Assembly (NCBI GenBank): GCA_014384505.1
Contig: JACNFT010000044.1
Coordinates: 1-17,631, forward strand
Length of the DNA stretch: 17,631 bases
Source: Cryomorphaceae bacterium
GTDB lineage: Bacteria > Bacteroidota > Bacteroidia > Flavobacteriales > BACL11
Direction: 5' to 3'
The notes beneath the pieces are model-generated. The model was not told where the DNA came from, did no database searches, and saw nothing but the letters and a program-made list of their open reading frames with translations. Made by a program: the position numbers and the translations under genes. Shown here one piece after another: positions 1 to 8,063 of the stretch. Every line of letters begins with the position of its first letter. Within the stretch, counting starts at the first letter, position 1.

Positions 1-1
1 T

Positions 2-1060
2 ACACATAGTAATACTATTTTCATAGTTGATGAAGCCTCTATGATTCCTGAAAATTCGGATAAAGGATTTGGTAACCGCTCCCTTTTAAATGATTTGATT
101 GAATATGTATATCAGGGGCAGGATTGTAAACTAATTTTGATTGGAGATACAGCACAACTCCCTCCAGTTCATTTGGATATAAGTCCAGCCTTAGATGAAG
201 ATAAACTAGAACTGAATTACAACAAACAAGTTATTTGCAAGGAACTTACCCAAGTTGTAAGACAAAAGAAAGATTCATTAATCCTAGAAAATGCAACTGA
301 CCTTAGGAATAGAATTGCAACTGCTGATTACTCCTATCCTAAATTAGTAACCAATTCAGAAGTTATTCGCTTAAACACTGGAGAGGATTTGCAAGATGCG
401 TTGGAAACTGCTTATAGCAATGAAGGAGTGAATAATACTACCGTACTTTGCCGATCCAACAAAAGAGCAAATCTTTACAATCAGCAGATAAGAGCAAAGA
501 TAAGATGGCAGGAAAATGAAATTTCAGCTGGCGATATGCTTATGGTTGTACGGAATAATTATTATTGGTTAGATGATAGTAGCAAAGCAGGATTTATTGC
601 CAATGGTGATATTGTAGAAGTAGTCAAAATAAAAGAAACCATTGAACGCTATGGTTTCCGTTTTGCAAAAGCTAGCGTACAAATGGTGGACTACCCAGAT
701 GAAAAAGAATTAGAGGTAATATTATTACTAGAAACCTTAACGAGTGAAAGCCCAGCTATAACCTACGATCAATACAAACAACTATACAAAGAAGTTGGTT
801 TGGACTACAAAGGACAAAAAGAAATAAACAAAAAGATAAAGGAAGATGAATTTTTTAATGCCTTGCAAATAAAATTCGCTTATGCCATTACTTGCCATAA
901 ATCACAAGGAGGACAATGGGAAAATGTATTTATTGACTTAGGTTATTTTACTGAGGAAATGTTAGATAAATCCTACCTAAGATGGCTTTACACTGCTATG
1001 ACTAGAGCAAGCAAAAAGTTATATTTGATTAATTTTAATAAAGAGTTTTTTAAAGACTAG
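2..1060 (+). CDS. RecD/Pif1-like SF1 DNA helicase, C-terminal part (5' end cut by window)
   Basis: The reading frame is open from base 2, so the ATG at 41 is internal and the true start lies left of the window; 352 residues are visible. Superfamily 1 helicase motifs appear in order. A Walker B/motif II (IFIVDEASM) lies at the left edge, motif III is GDTAQLPPV, a VVRQ segment fits motif IV, CHKSQGGQWENVFID matches motif V, and YTAMTRASKKL matches motif VI with the arginine finger. The order and the late UvrD_C_2-type ending fit the RecD-like/Pif1-like ATP-dependent helicases common in Bacteroidota, about 450-490 residues long. Walker A is off the window. The role is ATP-driven DNA unwinding in repair or recombination; no RecB or RecC partner is visible, so a stand-alone helicase is more likely than a RecBCD subunit. 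The gene ends 17 bases before the next start. Confidence 0.88.
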   Translation, partial: THSNTIFIVDEASMIPENSDKGFGNRSLLNDLIEYVYQGQDCKLILIGDTAQLPPVHLDISPALDEDKLELNYNKQVICKELTQVVRQKKDSLILENATDLRNRIATADYSYPKLVTNSEVIRLNTGEDLQDALETAYSNEGVNNTTVLCRSNKRANLYNQQIRAKIRWQENEISAGDMLMVVRNNYYWLDDSSKAGFIANGDIVEVVKIKETIERYGFRFAKASVQMVDYPDEKELEVILLLETLTSESPAITYDQYKQLYKEVGLDYKGQKEINKKIKEDEFFNALQIKFAYAITCHKSQGGQWENVFIDLGYFTEEMLDKSYLRWLYTAMTRASKKLYLINFNKEFFKD

Positions 1061-1065
1061 TTTTT

Positions 1066-1073
1066 TAAATTTG
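1066..1073 (+). promoter_or_regulatory. Putative Bacteroidota -7 element (TAAATTTG) before the cytidylyltransferase gene
   Basis: Exact match to TAnnTTTG, followed by C, as at the rpsF site. It ends only 4 bases before the ATG at 1078, so a transcript from it would have almost no leader. No convincing -33 TTG at the usual spacing; the match could be chance in AT-rich DNA. Confidence 0.35.
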
Positions 1074-1077
1074 CAAC

Positions 1078-1485
1078 ATGGGAATTAAAGATGGAAAATT
1101 TAAAACTGTTTTAACTTATGGTACTTTTGACTTGTTACATTATGGTCATTTAGAGATATTAAGAAGAGCAAGTCTTTTAGGGGATAAACTAATTGTTGGG
1201 GTTTCAACTGATAAGTTTAATGAAATAAAAGGAAAGACTTGTGTTTTGCCATATCAAAAAAGAAAGGAGTTAATAGAGTCGCTAGATTATGTTGATAAGG
1301 TAATCCCTGAAGATAATTGGGATCAGAAAGTGACTGATATTCAAGATAATGATATTGATATTTTTGTAATGGGAGATGATTGGAAAGGGAAATTTAATGA
1401 ATTAAAGGTTTTTTGTGAAGTTATATACTTTCCAAGAACTAATGGAATATCTTCCACTAAGTTGAGGTCTATTTTAGATGATTAA
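1078..1485 (+). CDS. tagD: Glycerol-3-phosphate cytidylyltransferase (TagD-like)
   Basis: Transfers CMP from CTP to sn-glycerol-3-phosphate, giving CDP-glycerol and pyrophosphate (EC 2.7.7.39). The 135-residue length is typical of TagD. Nucleotidyltransferase signatures are clear: TYGTFDLLHYGH with the catalytic HxGH at residues 21-24, and RTNGISSTK at 120-128, the second CTP-binding motif. The ATG at 1078 is the only start near the conserved beta strand, giving a short 8-residue extension before KTVLTYG. The following gene encodes the transferase that would use CDP-glycerol, so the pair reads as a unit. In Gram-positive bacteria this step feeds wall teichoic acid. This window looks Gram-negative, so the product more likely decorates a capsule, O-antigen or other surface glycan (inference). 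Another alcohol-phosphate substrate, such as ribitol-5-phosphate, is less likely at this size and motif set. Confidence 0.88.
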   Translation: MGIKDGKFKTVLTYGTFDLLHYGHLEILRRASLLGDKLIVGVSTDKFNEIKGKTCVLPYQKRKELIESLDYVDKVIPEDNWDQKVTDIQDNDIDIFVMGDDWKGKFNELKVFCEVIYFPRTNGISSTKLRSILDD

Positions 1486-1578
1486 TTATTAATATTTTGC
1501 AAGTAAATTCATTATTATCAGATTAAATAAAGAGGTTAGAAAAATTAGTTAATATTGAATTGAAAGATTGGAAATAGC

Positions 1579-2814
1579 ATGAAAAACTATATAGTTGGAA
1601 TATCAAATTCTAAAAGCATTAAGTACTTACCTAAGCTAACAAGTCTTTTAATATTTCCTATTTATTGCCTATTATATCTTATGCCTAGAAATAAGAGAAA
1701 TTGGGTTTTTGGATCGGGAGTTGGGATGAGCTTTAGTGACAATGCTAAATATCTATTTTTATATTGTTCATCACAAAAAGAAATTAATTCTTATTGGATA
1801 ACAAAAAATAAGGCTTTGGTAGAAAGCTTACGCAATGATGGTCTTAATGCATATTATAAATATAGTATAATGGGAATATGGTTAAGTATTTCCTCTAAAG
1901 TATATATATATGATTCCAGAACTAGTTGCATTAACCATTGGTCTTCTGGGGGAGCTTTTAAGGTAAGTTTATGGCACGGATCTCCTTTAAAAACTATTGA
2001 TAGAGATATATCAGTAAAGAATAATGCCTTTTATTTAGGTAATCATACCTGGGGTCTAAAACGTTATTTTGTGCGGATGATAATGCCAGAATGGTTTGTT
2101 GTAGCTGACTTAATGATTGCTACATCCGAGAAAGTAAAAGGGTATTTCAATTCTGCTTTTGGCTGTAAAAAAATTGAAGTTACTGGTTACCCTAGGAATG
2201 ACATTATTTCTAACCCTAATTTGTATACTAAGCATTTGATATTTGAACAAAAAATTATTGAATCTATTACTACTAAAAAGACAATTTTATACGCCCCTAC
2301 TTTCCGTGATACAAATCGTTTTGACAGAAAAACTCCTATTGAGTGGGAACGCTTGAATGATTTATTAAAAAAGAATGACACTACTTTTCTTATTAAATTA
2401 CACAGACATGATTATTCTATGGCAATGAAAGAGAAATGTAGTCATATTAGAGTATTGGATAATGAAAGTGATATGTATCCGTTATTTTCAAAAGTAGATT
2501 TGTTAATCACGGACTATTCTTCTATTTTCTTTGACTTCTTATTGACTGATAAACCGGTATTATTTTACCCTTACGATATAGATGATTATTTAACTAAGGA
2601 TCGTTCAATGTATGATAAGTACGATAACGTAACTCCAGGGCATAAGGCTTATGATTTCAATGGGTTTTATCAAAAATTAGAATTATTTTTTAAAGAGCCA
2701 AACGCTTTAAAGGAGAGTGTTTTGGATTATAACATCATTAAAAAAATGTACAATAAATATAATGACAGTGATGCTTCAAAGCGTACTTATCAATTTATTG
2801 CATACAATTTATAA
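1579..2814 (+). CDS. CDP-glycerol glycerophosphotransferase family protein (TagB/TagF-like)
   Basis: Member of the CDP-glycerol:poly(glycerophosphate) glycerophosphotransferase family, which moves glycerol-phosphate from CDP-glycerol onto a lipid-linked glycan or a growing polymer at the inner face of the cytoplasmic membrane. Family hallmarks over 411 residues: LWHGSPLKT with H133, LYAPTFRD at 237-244, KLHRHD with H275 and H277, and TDYSS at 311-315 followed by a FDFLLTDKPV segment. Residues about 20-36 are hydrophobic and may be a membrane contact or short anchor. There is no extra N-terminal glycosyltransferase domain, so it resembles single-domain TagB-type transferases rather than long bifunctional TagF. 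It follows the cytidylyltransferase after 93 bases with no terminator, consistent with co-transcription. Sequence alone cannot say whether it adds one unit (primase) or many (polymerase). Confidence 0.85.
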   Translation: MKNYIVGISNSKSIKYLPKLTSLLIFPIYCLLYLMPRNKRNWVFGSGVGMSFSDNAKYLFLYCSSQKEINSYWITKNKALVESLRNDGLNAYYKYSIMGIWLSISSKVYIYDSRTSCINHWSSGGAFKVSLWHGSPLKTIDRDISVKNNAFYLGNHTWGLKRYFVRMIMPEWFVVADLMIATSEKVKGYFNSAFGCKKIEVTGYPRNDIISNPNLYTKHLIFEQKIIESITTKKTILYAPTFRDTNRFDRKTPIEWERLNDLLKKNDTTFLIKLHRHDYSMAMKEKCSHIRVLDNESDMYPLFSKVDLLITDYSSIFFDFLLTDKPVLFYPYDIDDYLTKDRSMYDKYDNVTPGHKAYDFNGFYQKLELFFKEPNALKESVLDYNIIKKMYNKYNDSDASKRTYQFIAYNL

Positions 2815-2843
2815 TAAAGATTTTTTTAAACTAAAAAATTTAA

Positions 2844-5072
2844 CTATATATTATCTATAATTGCATTCATAGTCATACTTGGTCGCATAGCTGCAAAAGT
2901 AGTTTCCGTATCTGGCAAGTAATATCCATTAATGTTTTCCATATCTCCTTGTGCATTATTCAACTCTTCTATAATGCTACTCTCATTTTCTTTCAGCTGA
3001 GCACTCACTTTTTCGAAAGTAGCTTTTAAATCAGCATCTTTAGTTTGAACTGCTAATTCACTAGCCCAATACATTGCCAAATAAAAATGAGAACCTCTAT
3101 TGTCCAACTCTCCTACTTTACGCATTGGCGATTTTCCATTTTTCAATACATCCTCAATTGCAGTATCTAAAGTATCAGCAAGAATTTTTGCTTTAGGATT
3201 TCCATTCACTTGTGCAAGATGTTCTAAAGAAACAACAATTGCCATAAACTCTCCAAGCGAATCCCATCTTAAATGTCCTTCTTTAGTGAATTGTTGCACA
3301 TGCTTTGGAGCAGAACCTCCTGCCCCTGTTTCAAACAAACCTCCACCGTTCATTAACGGAACGATTGAAAGCATTTTTGCAGAAGTACCCAATTCTAAAA
3401 TTGGAAATAAATCTGTCAAATAATCTCTTAACACATTACCTGTTACCGAGATGGTATTTTTTCCTTTCTTCACCCTATCCAAAGTAAATAATGTTGCTTC
3501 TTTTTGTGATAGAATTTGAATATCCAAGCCTTCAGTATCATGCTCTTTCAAGCATTCATTTACTTTTTTAATGATTTCAGCATCATGCGCTCTAGCTTCA
3601 TCCAACCAGAAAATAGTTGGCCAGGCTGTTGCTTTAGCTCTATTTACTGCAAGCTTTACCCAATCCTTAATTGGTTCATCTTTTGTTTGGCACATTCTCC
3701 AAATATCTCCCTTTTCAACAGTATGCTCTAACAACACATTTCCTAAAGTATCAGTAACTTTTACAATACCATCCGTTTGAATTTCAAATGTTTTATCATG
3801 CGAACCATATTCTTCCGCTTTTTGTGCCATCAAACCAACATTAGGAACTGTACCCATAGTTGTAGGATCAAAAGCACCATGCTTTTTGCAGAAATCAATA
3901 GTTGCACTATACACACTAGCATAGGAGCTATCAGGAATTATTGCTTTTGTATCTTCCGTTTTATTCTCATTATTCCACATTTGACCAGAAGTCCTTATCA
4001 TGGCTGGCATTGAAGCATCAATAATAACATCAGAAGGAACATGTAAATTAGTAATTCCTTTATCAGAATCCACCATTGCAATATTTGCATTATTTTCAAA
4101 TGCTAAAGCAATATCCTTTTCCACCTCAGCTCTTTTTTCTGATGAAGTATTTTTTAATTTTGCAATTAAATCTCCAAATCCATTTTTGAAATCTACTCCT
4201 AATTCCTTAAAAGTAACGGCATGTTTTGCAATTAAGTCCTTAAAGAAAATACGCACAACATGAGCAAAAATAATTGGATCAGAAACCTTCATCATAGTTG
4301 CTTTCAAGTGTAAGGACAATAAAATCCCTTGTTCTTTAGCTTGTTTTATCTCTGCTTCCAAAAAGGCTAACAAAGCTTTTTTGGACATAATAGTAGTATC
4401 AATTATCTCTTTTGCCAACAATGGAGTACTTGCCTTTAAAGTTGTAACTCTTCCGTCAAGACTAAAGAGTTCAATCTTAACATCAGTTGCCTTTTCAACA
4501 CATACTGATTTTTCATTATGATAAAAATCACCAGACTGCATTGTTGCAACATGCGACTTAGAATCAGCAGACCAAACTCCCATAGAATGAGGATTTACTT
4601 TTGCATAATTCTTTACTGCTTTTGGAGCTCTTCTATCAGAATTACCCTCCCTTAACACAGGGTTTACAGCTGAACCTTTAATTTTATCGTAGCATAATTT
4701 TATTTGTTCATCCTTATCATTCTTAGGCGCATTAGGGTAAGAAGGTATAGCATATCCCTTACCTTGTAATTCCTTAATAACAGCTACTAATTGAGGAACT
4801 GATGCACTAATATTTGGCAACTTTATTATGTTTGCTTCTGGCTTTTTCACCAATTCGCCCAACTCCTTTAAAGCATCATCTACCCTTTGGTTTTCATCTA
4901 AATATTCTGGAAAAGCAGATAAAACTCTTGCTGCCAATGAAATGTCTTTTGTTTCAATTTCGACACCCGCATGAGCTGCAAAAGCATTGATTATTGGCAA
5001 TAATGAATGAGTAGCCAACATAGGAGCTTCATCCGTTTTTGTGTAAATTATCTTTGACTTCTGACTGCTCAT
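2844..5072 (-). CDS. icd: Isocitrate dehydrogenase, NADP-dependent, monomeric type
   Basis: Oxidatively decarboxylates isocitrate to 2-oxoglutarate with NADP+ in the TCA cycle (EC 1.1.1.42), in the cytoplasm. The 742-residue length and full-length pattern match the monomeric IDH family (as in Azotobacter vinelandii), not the ~420-residue dimeric enzyme. The isocitrate-binding segment EGNSDRRAP lies at 142-150, followed by KNYAKVNPHSMG and WSADSKSHVA, both strongly conserved in this family. Other family blocks seen are GTVPNVGLMAQKAEEYGSHDKTFE and the C-terminal RGSHFYLAMYWA. It is last in the minus-strand run after dnaX and the M16 protease, with a 44-base gap upstream and no clear promoter there, so it may be read as part of that operon. 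The upstream enzyme of the pathway, aconitase, is about 6 kb away on the other strand. No damage is visible. Confidence 0.95.
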   Translation of the reverse strand: MSSQKSKIIYTKTDEAPMLATHSLLPIINAFAAHAGVEIETKDISLAARVLSAFPEYLDENQRVDDALKELGELVKKPEANIIKLPNISASVPQLVAVIKELQGKGYAIPSYPNAPKNDKDEQIKLCYDKIKGSAVNPVLREGNSDRRAPKAVKNYAKVNPHSMGVWSADSKSHVATMQSGDFYHNEKSVCVEKATDVKIELFSLDGRVTTLKASTPLLAKEIIDTTIMSKKALLAFLEAEIKQAKEQGILLSLHLKATMMKVSDPIIFAHVVRIFFKDLIAKHAVTFKELGVDFKNGFGDLIAKLKNTSSEKRAEVEKDIALAFENNANIAMVDSDKGITNLHVPSDVIIDASMPAMIRTSGQMWNNENKTEDTKAIIPDSSYASVYSATIDFCKKHGAFDPTTMGTVPNVGLMAQKAEEYGSHDKTFEIQTDGIVKVTDTLGNVLLEHTVEKGDIWRMCQTKDEPIKDWVKLAVNRAKATAWPTIFWLDEARAHDAEIIKKVNECLKEHDTEGLDIQILSQKEATLFTLDRVKKGKNTISVTGNVLRDYLTDLFPILELGTSAKMLSIVPLMNGGGLFETGAGGSAPKHVQQFTKEGHLRWDSLGEFMAIVVSLEHLAQVNGNPKAKILADTLDTAIEDVLKNGKSPMRKVGELDNRGSHFYLAMYWASELAVQTKDADLKATFEKVSAQLKENESSIIEELNNAQGDMENINGYYLPDTETTFAAMRPSMTMNAIIDNI

Positions 5073-5116
5073 TATTCTATTATTTTTCTAAATTTTTAAA
5101 GTTCGTCAACTTAAAA

Positions 5117-8053
5117 TTAGTAACCAAATACATCTTTTAAAGTTAAGTGTTTTATTTCGCCATATTGTTTTAACACTTCTAAGTCCAAATCGTCCTTAGC
5201 GCCAAGTACCATAACTACCCTTGTTCCATTAGCAATATGTGAATTATGGAAATCTCTTAAACTTGACATATCAAAATTTTCAACTCCTTTATAAACATCT
5301 TTTCTAAGGTCATAATCAACACCTAATTTTTGTGCATTTTCATATTCAGAAAGTACTCTTGATTTTGTTAATCTTTCTGTTCTTATTTTCTGCTCTATAC
5401 CCTCTTTAGCATTATTCATATTTGCTTCAGCTTCTGGCATAACATCCAATAATTCAGTCATCCCAACCATTGCGTCAGCTAACTTGTCAGCTTGCGTACC
5501 GATATAACTCATTAAGTAATGCGAATCATCTTTATCAGATGGAATAGTATAAGTACTATACACCGAATAAGCTAAAGCTTTAGATTCTCTCATTTCCTGA
5601 AATACAATAGAACTCATTCCGCCTCCAAAATATTCATTGTGATATTTGATAATAGCATACTCATCAATATTCAATTTATCTCCTTTAGCCAACATCATAA
5701 CCTCAGCTTGTTTCATGTCATAATCCACAACATACACTAAAGGCTTGTCCATATTATTTTCAACAAATTCTTTTTTAGCAGGGATTGCTTTAAGCTCAGT
5801 ATTAGTCGTGTGCAAAGCTGTTAATTTATCCTCTACAGCTACCATTTCATCAGGTCCATAATAGAGTATTCTATGCTCATAAGAAGTTAAGTTATGTATT
5901 AAGTCCAACAACTCAGTTGATGAAACATTGCCTAATTCTTCTTCAGAAAGAATATTCATAAAAGATGAATTAGCTCCATACTTAGCATAATTACCCATTG
6001 CTGTCCAAAGGATAACTTGTTTGTCAAGCTTGGCATCAGCTCTCTTTTTAAGAATACTCATTTTTAATTCAGCTAAAGCCGCTTCATCAGCAACTGCACC
6101 TGCTAGTATTGTTTCAAAAAGTTCTACTGATTCATTAAAATTATCTGATAGTCCGCTTAAAGTAACTTGAATCTTCTCAGCACTACAATTTACTGAGAGC
6201 TCACAACCTAACTTATAGAATTCTTCTTCTTTTTCAGCAGGAGACATTTCAGCTGTTCCTAAATATTTTAAATAATCAACTGCTAATTTTAACCTGTTAT
6301 CATGGTCATTCCCCATATCTAAGATATAGTTCAATTTAAATCTTTCGTTTTCAGTATTCTCTTTATAGATTAATGAAACATCACCTACAGTCGTTTTTTC
6401 AATATCATTTTCAAAGTCTAAGAAAACTGGCTCAATATCAGCCACCTCTTCAGCTAATAAATTAACTAAAAATTCCGATTGATCCTCACGATTAACCGAC
6501 ACTGGAGTGATAGCTGGCTTAGTTACTTTTAATACTGATTTATCCTCACCATTTCTTTTATAAACAACTACATAATTATCCGCATACTTTGCATTTGCAA
6601 AATCAATAATTTCTTGCTTAGTTACTTTCCCTAACTCATCCATTTCATTCTGATGATCCTCCCAAGAAATTCCCAAAGTAAACGCATCAATAAATTCGTT
6701 TGCTCTACCACTGTTACTTTCTAACTTCTTAAGTTGATTTAATTTCAAATCAGAAATAATAGCACCAACCAACCAATCAGGGAAATTTCCAGCTTTAACT
6801 TCTTCGATTTGTGCTAATAATAAATCCTTCACTTGTTCTAAAGTCTGGTCTTGTTTTGGACTACCATAAAAACCATGCATAGAGTAATCTTCTAAAACAT
6901 AAGGAAAACAACCACCACCAATTAATTCTTGTGCTTGGTTTAAATTCAAATCAATAAGGCCTGCTGCCGAATTAGAAAGTACCATATCCACCATAGTCAA
7001 CATTTTAGCATCTTCAGTATTCGCTCCTTCAAATCGAAAGCCTAAATATAAACGCTCTGCCTCCGGGCCATACACTTCACTATAAACTGGTGCTGTAATT
7101 GGCGCTTCTTGAATCACTTCAAAAGTAGGATCATCTTTTCTTTCAAAAGTTCCCCAATATTTATTAATCAAAATAATTGTTTCATCATAATCAAAATCAC
7201 CTGACATACAAATTGCCATATTATTTGGCACATAGTATTTATTAAAATACTTTCTGATTTCAGTTAGAGAAGGATTCTTTAAATGCTCAATTGTACCAAT
7301 TGTAGTTTGTTGTCCGTACTGGTGCGTTGGAAACAAACCATCAAAAAGAGCTTCAAACATTTTACTTCCATCTCTATCTAGAGACATATTCTTTTCTTCA
7401 TAAACAGCTTCTAGTTCAGTATGGAATAATCTAAAAACAGGATAACGAAAACGCTCAACTTCTAACTTTAACCATTTCTCAATTTGGTTAGACGGGATAT
7501 CATTAATATAAACTGTTTTTTCATTAGAAGTGTAAGCATTGGTTCCTTTAGCTCCTAAACCACTTACCATTTTATCATACTCGTTAGCAATAGCAAATTT
7601 TGCAGCCTCACCGGAAACAGAATCAATTTGACTCCATACTCTTTCTCTATTATCAGTATCATCCATATCAATGGTGCGATACTCTTCATAAAGCGCTTCA
7701 ATCTTGTCCAACATTGGTGCTTCTTTCTCAAAATCAAGAGAACCATAAATATCAGTACCTTTAAATAACATATGCTCCAAATAATGTGCCAAACCTGTTG
7801 CATCAGCAGGATCATTTTTACTTCCAGCACGAATAGCAATATTTGTCTGTACTCTAGGTGCATCAGCATAAGCTGTCAAATACACTTTAAGGCCATTATC
7901 TAAGGTATATATTCTTGCATTTAACGGGTCATTGGGGGCCGTTTCATAATTATTTTCAATTTTATTCATTTGTTCTTTTGCATTTATTGCGAAATAGATT
8001 CCTGCTGCTACTATTAGCACAATGGTTAAAATTTGTTTTGGTTTCATATTCAT
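5117..8053 (-). CDS. M16 family zinc metalloprotease (insulinase/pitrilysin-like), two-domain, N-terminally anchored or exported
   Basis: A 978-residue protein with inverted zinc motif HYLEH (His90, Glu93, His94). The third zinc ligand is probably Glu220 in AVYEE; Glu213 and Glu220 keep the 7-residue spacing of pitrilysin Glu162/Glu169. The distance from HxxEH to Glu220 is about 50 residues longer than in classical pitrilysin, because of a charged helical insertion around 105-160; this fits a known subtype of long bacterial M16 proteins. A second, catalytically inactive M16 half follows, ending with a YFGGGMSS-type block. Residues about 8-24 are a hydrophobic helix after lysines, so it is a signal peptide or membrane anchor without a lipobox Cys; periplasmic location is likely. 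It lies 10 bases after dnaX and 44 before icd, suggesting one transcript. An ATG two codons in (8047) is an equally good start. Substrate unknown, presumably peptides. Confidence 0.9.
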   Translation of the reverse strand: MNMKPKQILTIVLIVAAGIYFAINAKEQMNKIENNYETAPNDPLNARIYTLDNGLKVYLTAYADAPRVQTNIAIRAGSKNDPADATGLAHYLEHMLFKGTDIYGSLDFEKEAPMLDKIEALYEEYRTIDMDDTDNRERVWSQIDSVSGEAAKFAIANEYDKMVSGLGAKGTNAYTSNEKTVYINDIPSNQIEKWLKLEVERFRYPVFRLFHTELEAVYEEKNMSLDRDGSKMFEALFDGLFPTHQYGQQTTIGTIEHLKNPSLTEIRKYFNKYYVPNNMAICMSGDFDYDETIILINKYWGTFERKDDPTFEVIQEAPITAPVYSEVYGPEAERLYLGFRFEGANTEDAKMLTMVDMVLSNSAAGLIDLNLNQAQELIGGGCFPYVLEDYSMHGFYGSPKQDQTLEQVKDLLLAQIEEVKAGNFPDWLVGAIISDLKLNQLKKLESNSGRANEFIDAFTLGISWEDHQNEMDELGKVTKQEIIDFANAKYADNYVVVYKRNGEDKSVLKVTKPAITPVSVNREDQSEFLVNLLAEEVADIEPVFLDFENDIEKTTVGDVSLIYKENTENERFKLNYILDMGNDHDNRLKLAVDYLKYLGTAEMSPAEKEEEFYKLGCELSVNCSAEKIQVTLSGLSDNFNESVELFETILAGAVADEAALAELKMSILKKRADAKLDKQVILWTAMGNYAKYGANSSFMNILSEEELGNVSSTELLDLIHNLTSYEHRILYYGPDEMVAVEDKLTALHTTNTELKAIPAKKEFVENNMDKPLVYVVDYDMKQAEVMMLAKGDKLNIDEYAIIKYHNEYFGGGMSSIVFQEMRESKALAYSVYSTYTIPSDKDDSHYLMSYIGTQADKLADAMVGMTELLDVMPEAEANMNNAKEGIEQKIRTERLTKSRVLSEYENAQKLGVDYDLRKDVYKGVENFDMSSLRDFHNSHIANGTRVVMVLGAKDDLDLEVLKQYGEIKHLTLKDVFGY

Positions 8054-8063
8054 TTATTTTCAG

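Noticed and set aside
1020..1027. TATATTTG within the helicase 3' end as a promoter
   Set aside because: It lies in conserved coding sequence, and the closer TAAATTTG at 1066 is a better-placed candidate; a promoter there cannot be excluded.
2815..2843. T7 and A6 runs forming an AT-only near-palindrome between the convergent glycerophosphotransferase and icd genes
   Set aside because: The stem has no GC pairs and would be very weak; convergent placement is suggestive but not enough to call a terminator.
3100..4263. Several plus-strand open frames opposite icd
   Set aside because: They are antisense to a complete, strongly conserved enzyme, overlap one another in different frames and resemble no known protein.
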